Assembly: GCA_964455525.1 (NCBI GenBank)
Contig: CAYVWR010000001.1
Location: forward strand, 682,001-746,000
Reading direction: 5' to 3'
Length of the DNA stretch: 64,000 bases
From: JAFDZV01 sp964455525
Lineage (GTDB): Bacteria; Bacteroidota; Ignavibacteria; OLB7
This document shows, in pieces, positions 53,142 to 62,800 of this stretch. How positions within the stretch are numbered: the stretch's first letter is position 1; every line of letters begins with the position of its first letter. The translations under genes were made by a program, and so were the position numbers. The notes beneath the pieces are model-generated. The model worked only from the letters and a program-made list of their open reading frames with translations, made no database searches and had not been told where the DNA came from.

Positions 53142-54497
53142 ATGGCCAATCTCAAGACCATCAAGCTTCCCGTCTCCGCCAACATCAAGCTGGCGCTGGT
53201 AGCGCTTGCCTGCATCATTGTGGCGGGAACGCTTATCTATACGCAACGGCTTGCACAGGAACTGAAAGCCTCGGAACGAAAGACCGTGCAACTTTTTGCA
53301 AGCCTGTTCTCGCGCACCGCAAGCGCACCGCAGGTACAGGAGGACGATGGGGGTATGAGCTCGGTTGATGTGATGTCCGATCTGGCCCTGGAGCTGGGAA
53401 ACACCATCGACTTTCCGATCATCGTTGCAAACGCCGACAAGGAGATCGAGGGCCAGCGAGATCCACAGACGGACAAGATCATCTCCTTCAACCTCCCGAT
53501 GAAAAACATCTACTACGACTCCACCGCATCGATGGAGCAGCAGTATAGAGAGTTGAAGGACCGGCTGGAATCTATGGCGAGCACCTACGACCCGCTGCCG
53601 ATCTATGCCATCACAGACACCGATACGCTGGTCTCCAACTGGATCTTCTATGATGATTCCGATACGGTCAAACAGATCCAGATGCTTCCCTATATCGGCC
53701 TGATTATCAGCGCGATGTTCCTTCTGGTGGCCTACATCAGTTTCAGCCATATCAAGCGAAACGAGCAGTCGAACATCTGGGTTGGCATGGCAAAGGAGAC
53801 AGCGCACCAGCTTGGCACCCCGCTCAGCTCCCTGCTCGGCTGGATAGAGCTGCTCCGTTATACCCCCGAGGACACGGCCCAGGTGCTGGAAGCTGCCGAT
53901 GAGATGGAACGCGATGTGGAGCGGCTGAACAAGATCGCACTGCGATTCTCCAAGATCGGCTCGGCCGCCGAGCTTCGTCCGGTGGAATTGAACGATGTGC
54001 TGGGCAATGTGGTGGTCTACTTCAAGCGCCGCCTCCCCCATCTCGGCAAGAAGATCACGCTGGCGCTGGATAGAATCGAACCGGTGTATGTTGCGGTCAA
54101 CATCGACCTGCTTGAGTGGGTGTTCGAGAACCTTGTACGAAACGCGGCTGACGCCATCGACCATATCGATGGCACGATCCGCCTACAGCTTCATCAGACA
54201 CGAGGAGCAGCCATCATCGACGTGATCGACAATGGCCGCGGCATCGATCCCAAGATCAAAAAGGATATCTTCCGCCCTGGCTTCTCCACAAAGCAACGCG
54301 GCTGGGGGCTTGGCCTGTCGCTGGCGAAACGCATCGTTGAGGAGTATCACGGCGGCAAGATATTCGTCAAGCAGACATCGCCGGCTGGTACCACCTTCCG
54401 TATCCGCCTGCCGCTGGCAGCGCTCGATACCAAGGGGCAATCCCCCACCAGAGCGAACGTGGGCAAGCCCGCATCGGAACAGCCAGCCCACGGTTGA
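53142..54497 (+). CDS. Membrane sensor histidine kinase
   Basis: A 451-residue kinase with two membrane helices (about 14-33 and 182-203) flanking a periplasmic sensor region. The HisKA phosphoacceptor is H222 in MAKETAHQLGTPLSSLLGWIELL. The ATPase domain has the N box WVFENLVRNAADAIDHI, G1 DNGRGIDPKIKKDIFRPGFSTK and G2 RGWGLGLSLAKRIV. The MAxxxAHQLGTP form of the H box is frequent in Bacteroidota-group kinases. No response regulator is adjacent; the stand-alone receiver or NtrC-type regulator in this window are possible but unproven partners. Confidence 0.93.
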   Translation: MANLKTIKLPVSANIKLALVALACIIVAGTLIYTQRLAQELKASERKTVQLFASLFSRTASAPQVQEDDGGMSSVDVMSDLALELGNTIDFPIIVANADKEIEGQRDPQTDKIISFNLPMKNIYYDSTASMEQQYRELKDRLESMASTYDPLPIYAITDTDTLVSNWIFYDDSDTVKQIQMLPYIGLIISAMFLLVAYISFSHIKRNEQSNIWVGMAKETAHQLGTPLSSLLGWIELLRYTPEDTAQVLEAADEMERDVERLNKIALRFSKIGSAAELRPVELNDVLGNVVVYFKRRLPHLGKKITLALDRIEPVYVAVNIDLLEWVFENLVRNAADAIDHIDGTIRLQLHQTRGAAIIDVIDNGRGIDPKIKKDIFRPGFSTKQRGWGLGLSLAKRIVEEYHGGKIFVKQTSPAGTTFRIRLPLAALDTKGQSPTRANVGKPASEQPAHG

Positions 54498-54669
54498 GGC
54501 CCGATCGATGGAGCCATGCCGTCCTACGAACAAGCCATCCAGGCACAGGCCCATGCCGCGACAGACGCTGCAAGCAGCCCGAGAAACCGAACTCCATGTA
54601 CCGAGAAGCAATTACTGGCTATCAGGCCCCAGCAATCCTGCTCCTCATCAACCAAGCATTCACGTTTTC

Positions 54670-55674
54670 ATGAGCGAAGCGATCACCTATAAGAGCGCCG
54701 GTGTCGATATCGAGGCCGGAGAAGAGACTGTCAACAGAATAAAGCCGCTGGTCCGCTCCACATTCAACAGCAACGTACTGGCTGATATCGGCGGATTCGG
54801 CGGGCTGTATGATGTCACCTTTCTGAAAGAGTTCGAGCATCCCGTGCTGGTCTCCTCGGTCGATGGCGTCGGCACGAAGTTGAAGGTGGCATTCATGGCG
54901 GAGCGCTACGACACGGTGGGGCAGGATCTGGTAAACCATTGTGTGAACGATATCGCCGTCTGCGGGGCAAAGCCTATCTATTTCCTCGATTATTTCGCGA
55001 CCGGCAAACTGGAGCCATTGGTCACCGAGGGAGTGATAAGGGGGTTTGCACAGGCATGCCGCGAGAACGAGTGCGCGCTGATCGGCGGTGAGACGGCGGA
55101 GATGCCCTCGATGTACCAGCCGGGCGAGTTCGATCTGGCCGGCACCGTGGTGGGGGTTGTAGAGCGTTCCCACATGGTAACCGGCGAGCATTCTGCGGCT
55201 GGCGACATCCTGATCGGCCTTCCCTCCACCGGACTTCATACAAACGGCTTTTCGCTTGCCCGCACCGCGCTCTTCCCCAAGTACGCGATCGACGATATCG
55301 TTCCCGGCAGCGATCAGACGATCGGCGATGCGCTTCTGGCAGTGCATCGTTCCTATCTACAGGCCATTCAGGGAACAATGAGGATCGGCGGCATACACGC
55401 CTACTCGCATATCACCGGCGGCGGCCTTGTCGGCAACACATCGCGTGTGGTACGGAAGCCGCTATCGTTGAAGATCGACTGGAACTCATGGGAGCGCCCG
55501 GCAATCTTCGATCTGATCCAGCGCGAAGGAAATGTGCCGGAGCACGATATCCGCGAAGCGCTCAACCTTGGCATCGGCCTGGTGATCGTTGCCGATAAAA
55601 ACGCTGCCGATGCAGTGCTGGCAGCGCTGCGGGAACTCGGCGAGTCGCCGGTGATGATCGGCGAGGTTGTATAA
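54670..55674 (+). CDS. purM: Phosphoribosylformylglycinamidine cyclo-ligase
   Basis: AIR synthetase, fifth step of purine synthesis; 334 residues. Family landmarks: YKSAGVDIEAGEETVNRIKPLVRST, SSVDGVGTKLKVAF, the ATP/Mg region NDIAVCGAKPIYFLDYFATG, IGGETAEMPSMYQPGEFDLAG and HITGGGLVGN. The ATG at 54670 gives the usual N-terminus; the upstream open frame is a shadow of the kinase gene. Confidence 0.97.
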   Translation: MSEAITYKSAGVDIEAGEETVNRIKPLVRSTFNSNVLADIGGFGGLYDVTFLKEFEHPVLVSSVDGVGTKLKVAFMAERYDTVGQDLVNHCVNDIAVCGAKPIYFLDYFATGKLEPLVTEGVIRGFAQACRENECALIGGETAEMPSMYQPGEFDLAGTVVGVVERSHMVTGEHSAAGDILIGLPSTGLHTNGFSLARTALFPKYAIDDIVPGSDQTIGDALLAVHRSYLQAIQGTMRIGGIHAYSHITGGGLVGNTSRVVRKPLSLKIDWNSWERPAIFDLIQREGNVPEHDIREALNLGIGLVIVADKNAADAVLAALRELGESPVMIGEVV

Positions 55675-55716
55675 AAAACAGCACAATGGATCTGCGATAA
55701 CGCCCTGTGGTATGGC

Positions 55717-55747
55717 AATGGCCTGGAATGCATATGTCCAGGCCATT
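55717..55747. terminator. Hairpin between purM and DUF58 gene
   Basis: Perfect 11-bp stem (55717-55727 with 55737-55747), 9-nt loop, between convergent genes. No clear T run; probably a shared terminator. Confidence 0.6.
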
Positions 55748-55806
55748 CTCATTCTAGCGATGCTCGCTGGCGCCAGCCGACACGGCTGGCAACGGCGTAG
55801 GCCCGG

Positions 55807-56703
55807 CTACCCCATCATCTTTCGTTTGTGCAGATATTCCACCAGCGCCACATCATACGGAACAGAGGTATCGAGCAGCAGATAATCAATGTTATGCTGG
55901 CGGCATTCCCGCTTGATACGCCCGGTGAACTCCGTCATGGCATCGGCATAGGCCTTACGGACCTGATACGGTTGTGTGACCATCTCTTCTCCGGTCTCCA
56001 TATCACGAAAGGTGGCATCGTTCCCAAAGTTGAAGGTGCGCTCCATCGGGTCAAGCACCTGCATTGCAAGCACTTCGTTCTGCTTGTGGCGGAAATGTTT
56101 CAGCGCAGTGATAACCTCATCGGGATCATCGAAGAAATCGCTGATGACCACCACCAGCCCACGCCGCTTGATCCGCTCGGCGATCCTGTTCAGGGAACGG
56201 GCCGTGCCGGTACCACTGGAGGGTTTCGATGCCGTAAGCATCCGAAGGATCTCCTGAATATACCCGGCACGCGATCTGGGAGGCACAAATCCACGAAGCT
56301 CCGTATCGTACACGGCAGCTCCCACGGCATCCTGCTGGCGGATCATCAGAAGCGAAAGCGCCGCGGCCAGCGAAAGCGCGTACTCGAACTTCGAGATGCG
56401 CCCAGCCGAGCCATAGCCCATCGAGGCCGATGCATCGAGCACCACATAGCCCTTCAGGTTTGTCTCTTCTTCGTACTGTTTGATGTAATAGCGGTTTGTA
56501 CGGCCATAGACCTTCCAGTCGATATAACGAATCTCATCCCCCGGCATATACTGCCGATGCTCGGCAAACTCCACCGAGAACCCATGATACGGCGACTTGT
56601 GCAGGCCGGTGATAAAGCCTTCCACGACCATCCTGGCACGCAACTCCAGCGAGGAGATACGGGAGACCACCTCCGGGTTGAGATATTCGCGATAATCTTT
56701 CAT
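55807..56703 (-). CDS. DUF58 (von Willebrand A-like) domain protein
   Basis: A 298-residue cytoplasmic protein with the DUF58 signature FAEHRQYMPGDEIRYIDWKVYGRTNRYYIKQYEEETN, then a vWA-like core with a MIDAS-type DASASMGYGS, and VVVISDFFDDPDEVITAL. Such proteins usually sit beside a MoxR-type AAA ATPase and act in assembly or stress; the partner is not adjacent here. Full length. Confidence 0.92.
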   Translation of the reverse strand: MKDYREYLNPEVVSRISSLELRARMVVEGFITGLHKSPYHGFSVEFAEHRQYMPGDEIRYIDWKVYGRTNRYYIKQYEEETNLKGYVVLDASASMGYGSAGRISKFEYALSLAAALSLLMIRQQDAVGAAVYDTELRGFVPPRSRAGYIQEILRMLTASKPSSGTGTARSLNRIAERIKRRGLVVVISDFFDDPDEVITALKHFRHKQNEVLAMQVLDPMERTFNFGNDATFRDMETGEEMVTQPYQVRKAYADAMTEFTGRIKRECRQHNIDYLLLDTSVPYDVALVEYLHKRKMMG

Positions 56704-57188
56704 GATGATAAGATACGGGAGAGAACGACTATAGTGCAGCCATGCAGACGTGCCAGCAGGAGTTTTTCATGCGCGGGCCCCCCCCCGCACCGGCAGGTAT
56801 AAAAAACTTATGGGCGACTCGCTATCATCAGAGCGCCCATAAGTGCGTCCTCGGTCGGACCCCCTTCATTGCTGTGGTGAAACGGACATCTGAACGTGGG
56901 CATTACTCCCCGTTATGTAGTGGTACACATACCCGCACAATCAAGCGATTATCGTGTGGGTAAGGTCTGACACACAGCAGCAACATAGTAGCGGAACAAA
57001 TTCGGTGAGAGTACATCATTTGGTACCCCCCTGCGCGGGTACCGCCCTTCCTATCCTCCTATGCCCCCCTTCTTCCGACGCCGGCCCATCGGAAAAACGG
57101 CGTCAACAGCGCTATTGTTATCTTATGCCCTTTCCAAAGCCATCCCGGCTTTTGCATCGCATTCATCCTTGAACCGACAAGCATACCT
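56704..57188. other. Gene-free stretch with a minus-strand terminator
   Basis: About 485 bases between the divergent DUF58 and enoyl-CoA hydratase genes. It holds a convincing minus-strand terminator (56801-56844) with no gene feeding it, and a GGTACCC/GGGTACC hairpin at 57022-57043. A small RNA is possible. Confidence 0.45.
56801..56844 (-). terminator. Orphan Rho-independent terminator
   Basis: Minus-strand 11-bp perfect stem (56806-56816 with 56834-56844) and 17-nt loop, followed on that strand by six T. The nearest possible transcript would start between 56845 and 57188, where no gene is seen. Confidence 0.75.
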
Positions 57189-57974
57189 ATGTCGTACGAA
57201 ACCATTCTCCTCGACCGTAAGCCGGAAGGCTACGTCATCATCACGCTTAACCGCCCCGACAAACTCAACGCCCTCAACATCCGGCTTCTGGAGGATCTTC
57301 GCGATGCCATCGGAAGGATCGGCAGCGACAACTCGGTGCGCGGCGTTATCATCACCGGCACAGGGGAGAAGGCGTTTGCCGCCGGCGCCGACATCGCAGA
57401 ACTGAACCAGCTTAACGCAGAGACCGGAAGGGCATACTCCGAACGGGGGCAGAGCGTATTCTCCATGATCGAGCAGCTCAAGGTGCCGGTCATCGCTGCG
57501 GTAAACGGATTTGCTCTGGGCGGCGGTTGCGAGCTGGCAATGGCCTGCCATATCAGGCTTGCAAGCGAAAAGGCCAGATTCGGCCAGCCGGAGGTCAATC
57601 TCGGCATCATCCCTGGCTTCGGCGGCACACAACGCCTGACACGATTGGTAGGCCCCGCCCGCTCGGTGGAATACAACCTGACCGGCGATATGATTGATGC
57701 CGCAACGGCCGAACGGATTGGCCTGGCCAACCATGTCTACCCGCCAGGCGAGCTGCTGGAACAGGCAGAGGCAATGATGCTCAAGATGATTGCCAAAGGC
57801 CCGATAGCATTGCAAAAGACGTTGCAGGCAGTGGTGGCATCGGTGGATCTGCCGATTGGCGAAGGCCTTGCATTGGAGGCACAGCTCTTTGGCGAGTGTT
57901 GCGGCACGGCGGACTTCAAGGAGGGAACAAGCGCGTTTCTGGAGAAGCGGCCAGCGGACTTTACAGGGGCATAA
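57189..57974 (+). CDS. Enoyl-CoA hydratase / crotonase family
   Basis: Hydrates 2-enoyl-CoA in fatty-acid or amino-acid oxidation; 261 residues. The oxyanion-hole segment KAFAAGADIAEL is present, and both catalytic glutamates occur: GFALGGGCELAMACHIR and FGQPEVNLGIIPGFGGTQRL. These fit true short-chain enoyl-CoA hydratases rather than isomerases. It stands alone, divergent from the DUF58 gene. Confidence 0.95.
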   Translation: MSYETILLDRKPEGYVIITLNRPDKLNALNIRLLEDLRDAIGRIGSDNSVRGVIITGTGEKAFAAGADIAELNQLNAETGRAYSERGQSVFSMIEQLKVPVIAAVNGFALGGGCELAMACHIRLASEKARFGQPEVNLGIIPGFGGTQRLTRLVGPARSVEYNLTGDMIDAATAERIGLANHVYPPGELLEQAEAMMLKMIAKGPIALQKTLQAVVASVDLPIGEGLALEAQLFGECCGTADFKEGTSAFLEKRPADFTGA

Positions 57975-58443
57975 CACGAGACCGTACAGAAAAATCTCCG
58001 TTGGGCGGTTGCATAACGATCGCCCAACTGTGCCGCCACAACGCAATCCGTGCCGTTGGGATGGAAATGTCGAAGCCGACATCATGCCGAGACATGTGTC
58101 GGCTTCAACGCTTCCGGGGTCCTTGGTTGACCAACTATGCTGGCCATATATGCGGAGGCGAACATACATCGGGGGGGTCTCGAACCTGTGCTCAGAACAG
58201 CAAGATATTCCTTGCCGATAAAAAAAATCCAGCCATCTGTCATCCACCCTCCCACGATCCGTTTCACCATGAATGCACAGACTAGAGCGGCCGGAAATCG
58301 GTCGGCAAAAAAATAATAAGGAGCAGCCCACCATCCGGGAAAACCGGCTGGCGGGCTGCCAGGATGCATGGCCCGGATGGCACGCGTATGTTTGATGGAT
58401 TGCCTGACTCACCACTCGCGCGCGCGCAGGCCTGCATCCTGTT
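57975..58443. other. Gene-free stretch with three inverted repeats
   Basis: About 470 bases holding hairpins at 58000-58028, 58072-58106 and the terminator at 58307-58359. No gene is convincing. Confidence 0.5.
58307..58359 (-). terminator. Rho-independent terminator of the DUF1360 cassette
   Basis: Minus-strand stem GCAGCCC/GGGCTGC (58323-58329 with 58353-58359) with an inner CCGG-GAAAA-CCGG hairpin, followed by TCCTTATTATTTTTTT. It lies 85 bases downstream of the 95-residue mini-protein gene. Confidence 0.82.
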
Positions 58444-58731
58444 CTAAAGGTGTACGCGCCGGAGATCGGGCACCGAGTCGATCATCGAGGCATCGCGAGC
58501 ATCCACAATAACGCGATCGCCATAGGCTCTGAACCGATAGATATTTCCGGTTGCCGGGCCACGCACCGTAATAGATGTGGCACCGATATACTCATACTGC
58601 ACCGACTCGGCATTATCGCCAGAGACAGCATCCGGCCTATTCGCCGACGTTGTTTCCGCCTGCGAGCCAGGCACCGAGGAATTCTGACTATGTGTGTGGA
58701 ATTGTTTTCTACTCTGTCCGCAGCATCCCAT
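58444..58731 (-). CDS. Small Cys-rich-start protein of unknown function (MGCCGQ type)
   Basis: A 95-residue soluble protein beginning MGCCGQSRKQ, then a polar linker and a compact C-terminal part of alternating strands (VQYEYIGATSITVRGPATGNIYRFRAYGDRVIVDARDASMI). Proteins with this start often pair with DUF1360 proteins and are seen in prophage-like or tail-gene settings; the function is unknown. Its start is 2 bases after the DUF1360 stop, so the two are cotranslated, and a strong terminator follows. Confidence 0.72.
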   Translation of the reverse strand: MGCCGQSRKQFHTHSQNSSVPGSQAETTSANRPDAVSGDNAESVQYEYIGATSITVRGPATGNIYRFRAYGDRVIVDARDASMIDSVPDLRRVHL

Positions 58732-58733
58732 GA

Positions 58734-59054
58734 TTATTGCTCCTTTGTTTCACTATGTGCTTCTGGTGGTGTGTTTAATCCAGTTGTCGTACAGCGCTCC
58801 AGCAGAATTGCCCCCGCCGAAGTCGCCAGCCAGAGAAAAATAATCTCCTCCCATCCCTCGCCGATCACCAGCGCGACGGGAACGGCTACCCAGATGCTCA
58901 GACAGTAGAAACAGTCCAGAAGGCTTCCCCAGAAACCATTTCCGACCAGCGCCCGGAATTTCACGAAGATATTCCAGGGGCCATCCTCGCCGTATAGCAT
59001 ATGAGCTACACGCCAGACGCTGAGAATCCCGAGAATGAGCCAATAGATCTGCAT
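58734..59054 (-). CDS. DUF1360 small membrane protein
   Basis: A 106-residue protein with the DUF1360 pattern: an N-terminal helix IYWLILGILSVWRVAHMLYGEDGPWNIFVKFR, then the CFYCLSIWVA motif (CxYCxSxW) and a second helix region to LLERC. Homologues are small membrane proteins found near phage-like genes and in Actinobacteria and Myxococcota; no function is known. It starts the two-gene unit with the MGCCGQ protein. The longer frame from 59114 is not favoured. Confidence 0.83.
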   Translation of the reverse strand: MQIYWLILGILSVWRVAHMLYGEDGPWNIFVKFRALVGNGFWGSLLDCFYCLSIWVAVPVALVIGEGWEEIIFLWLATSAGAILLERCTTTGLNTPPEAHSETKEQ

Positions 59055-59837
59055 CGTTGGTATATGATTGCATGAAACGTGGTGGTTACGCATGCGGTGC
59101 ACGCGCAGAATCAATCACCGATCGCTATGGCGTTTCGGCACGGCCCCCGCTCCTTTATGGGGCGTCGTGACGGCAGTGCAGTGCTGGCGAAGCACTCTAT
59201 CCCAGCTTATGGCGGCAGGAATAGCCGGACGCGACATACATGGAGTATAACCGCCGATGGAGTATAATGCCGAGCATGATGATGAATTTTTCAACTGGCT
59301 CTAATCTAAAACCCCGCTACACCAATAGCAACTGAAAAAATGATTACGGCCAACATTCACCGCATGGCAGGGCCGAGCGGCCTCAGGGAACACAGCGCAG
59401 GAAAAAAGCAGCAGGCCTGCGACCACGCAACACATACCTGCACGAGCAGAAAACAGAGAGCTGATGATGGCTGCTGGATTTACATACTACTGACAAGCAT
59501 ATAAACATCCAAAGACGATACATGCGCTAGAAGAGGCTCTAGTCCAGGACATCTCCAGTTACTGATGACAGTTGTTCGGGAGCTTCTCAGCAACACCATA
59601 CAAGAATATATGGCGGAAGCCATATGACAGGAGAGCACAACCGCAATCTGGGTGCAGCACCATCGCCGACCCGAGCGCTCCGGCTGCTTCGGGCATGCGC
59701 TCCAGACGATACAGGGGAAGCTTACGGCTGGCTCTAGTTCCTGGCAGAACGAGGACGGCCCGATCGTAATGATCGGGCCGTCTGCGCTCTCTCGAACGCT
59801 GCCAGCATACTCTGCGCCGGAATTACTCCGCCAGCAA
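59055..59837. other. Gene-free stretch
   Basis: About 780 bases between the DUF1360 cassette and the large regulator gene. No convincing gene. The only structure is the hairpin at 59754-59782 described separately. Confidence 0.45.
59754..59782 (-). terminator. Hairpin downstream of the large regulator gene
   Basis: Perfect 12-bp stem (59754-59765 with 59771-59782) with loop GTAAT, 55 bases beyond the regulator's stop codon. No T tract. Confidence 0.6.
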
Positions 59838-62800
59838 TTACCGGCGTTCGCTGATAGCGGTTTCCACTTCGGTTGCTCCGAGGATCTCCTGGCGCAGCCT
59901 GAGCGTTTCCGGCTCCGGCTCGACGCCGAATTCCCGTTTGATCAACTTCCGGCATTTCTCGATCTGCTTCAACGCAGCAGAGCGATTGCCGCTCTCGTTG
60001 TACAGCCGGATCAAAGCCCTATGGGCCTCCTCATCGAACTGATCGCGTGTAAGCTGGGTGCTTATCGCCTCGATACCAATGGCGTACAGACCGCTCCGCA
60101 GCGCCATCCGTGCCACTGCAAGCGCGGCTTGGCGTATCTCTTCACGAAGCCTATCGCGGGCGGCATCCACCCAATCGGCATAGATATCGGTTGCAAACTC
60201 CCCCTTGCGCGCAAGCAGCAGCGCACGCTGATACTCATCGAAGGCGGGACCGGTCTCGCCGGCCCGATCCAGTTCAGAGGCACGCCGCACCGAGCGCCGT
60301 ATCTGTAGCGCATCAACCCAGACGCTCCCTTCCAGATCGGGATTGGTGTTCAGTTCCAGACTATTGGCGCCAACGTTCAGGATGCTGTTAGGCGAGCCAC
60401 AGGCAGCCCGAGCCGCGCTCGCGGCATTGTAGAGTGCCTTTTTCTGCTGCTCCGGCGTGCGCGCCTTCGGCACGATCTGCGAGGCAAGCTCCTCGCGGGT
60501 AAGCGGCCGCTCCAGCACTTCGGCAGCCACCAGCGACACCAGCAGCGTACGTGCGGTCTCACGTCCGAACGCCGTCTCGCTCAACTCCATATAGGAGTGT
60601 GGGCGCATCAGGCGGAACGCCCCCATAAGCGAAAGGCGAGCGCAGTCGATAGGCCCTGATTCCTGCGAACGGCTGTTCCGCACCACCACATGAGCTGCGG
60701 CCTGTGCAGAAGTTCCCATCCGCTCGAACTGTGCCGGAAGATCGCGCTGGGAGGCGCCGGTGATGCCGCAGGCCACCTCCCGGAAGATCGTGGCAAGCTG
60801 CACGATACGTGTCACAAGGCCCTTCTCGGACATCGTCGCAAAGAGATCGCGTGTGCTCTCCAGCGCCTCCTCCACAAGATCTCCTGCATTGGTAGCCCCG
60901 GACTCGGCCCATCGGAGCCGTATCGTGATCGACGCAGCGCGGTATTCCAGTTCCCGCTGCCAATCATAGAGTTGATCGCAGGCAGTGGCCGCACGTGTTA
61001 TCGCGGCAAGCGCCTCCGAGTAATTATGCTCGGCGCATTCCAGCGCAGCAAGCAGCGTCTCGGCGCTGAATCGTGGTGGAGGGGCAACCTTGCTGGTGAT
61101 CGTCGCATACAGGGCACGGAACTCCGCGGCCGCAGTTCGGATTGTCCCGGCATTGTACGCCACCGTGTCATCGGCAGCTCCCGCATCCAGCGATTTTGTC
61201 ACACGGGGCCAATAGAGATTCACCGGAGCGTCCACCGGCAGCTTGCATCGCCAGCCAAGCCAGGTCATATAGAGCCGCAGCAGGGTTACCATATCAGGAA
61301 GGCGCGATTCAAACGGCGCCATCTCCTCGATCATCGTCTCGGCGAGCGAGAGCGCCTCGAAGAAACGTCCGGCAGCGATCAGGGATGGAACAAGCTGTAC
61401 CTGAAGGATGGCGTAGTTGAACGTCAGCTCCCATGAGACATGCCTGGAGGCAGCTCTATGCCGAAGCACCTCCTCGCGTGCGCTCAACGCAGTATCGGCA
61501 GCAAGCGACGGCTCACCATCGGCAATGGCAAACAGCGCGGTCAGGTAACTATACGCGATGTAGTCGGCGATTTCGATCGGCGCGGAGCAACGGTTCCAGC
61601 TCTCGAATATCTGCCGGGCAAGGAAGATATCGCCATAGATCAATGTGGCGCGGACAACGCCGGAGACCACATGGAACGGCGGCAGCGGAGCACCGGAGCT
61701 TGCGCTGCTGCGAATCTCTTTCAGAAGCTCATTGCAATACGAGCGAAGCTGTTCCTCATCGCGCAGGCGTGCCGAGCGCACCACCAGTTCCGGCAGCACG
61801 TTGTGCTTCTCCTCCTGAAGCCCCAGGGTCTCGGCCAACTGGAGCACACGGCGCGCCCGATTGATCGCCTCCTGTGGCTCCCCCACGGGCACCAATGCCG
61901 TTCGCATACGGGCAACCTGAAGCTCTGTACGAAGCCGCTGGCGAGCATCGGCAACACGCCCCAGCGCCTGCGACGCCTCGTGCAGCAGGTCCGATATATC
62001 GGTGGAGCGATCGTTATAGAAGCGGGCGAATGCAAGCAGCACGCAGCTTTCCGCCCGGAGATCACCACAGGAGGCATCGTTCCCGGTGATCGTATATAAT
62101 TCTTCCGCCTTTGCCACGGCTTCGAGAAAGCGGGTGAAATAATGATCGAGCAGGATGGACTGCACCAGAGTATTGGCATACTCGCGATGCGTAAGAAGAT
62201 CACGGCTGGCGGCCATCATCGTATAGACCTCGGCACGATGCTCATGATCCCAGCCGGCCGAGAACAGGCTCTCGGTATCGATCAGCACCTCCATGATCTC
62301 GGTACGCTCCGGCGAACCGGATGGTGGCAGAAGCCCAAGGATCGTCTGGAACAGCTCTGCATCGTAGGCCCATCGGAAGGGTGTGCGCCGCAGCTCCTGG
62401 CGGCTTACGATCATCCGTGCCGCGCATTCCAGATCGTCTCGTGTACGAAGCTCGCGTATGGCATCGCCTATGCTTTCATGCACAAAGACGACCCGATCGG
62501 GGTTGGCGATGAACGGCTTCAGGAGAAGCCCCTGTTCCAGGCCATCGATCACCGTGCTCCAGGCATCGGCCTGAATGCCATCGCTGCCTCCGCACTCCGC
62601 CTGCATCGCGCCCAGCCAGTCGGTAAGCTCTTTGCGGCCTGCATTCCCTCCGGCACAACCGAGCATCATAAGCACACGTTGCTCGGCTGGCTCCAGGCGC
62701 CGCACCCTATCCACGGAACTCCCCTCATGGGCAAGGATCTTCTGGTTGTAGTCGCTGCTCAGGTGCCAGCCATCGCGGACGTTCGGCACCAGTTGCGATT

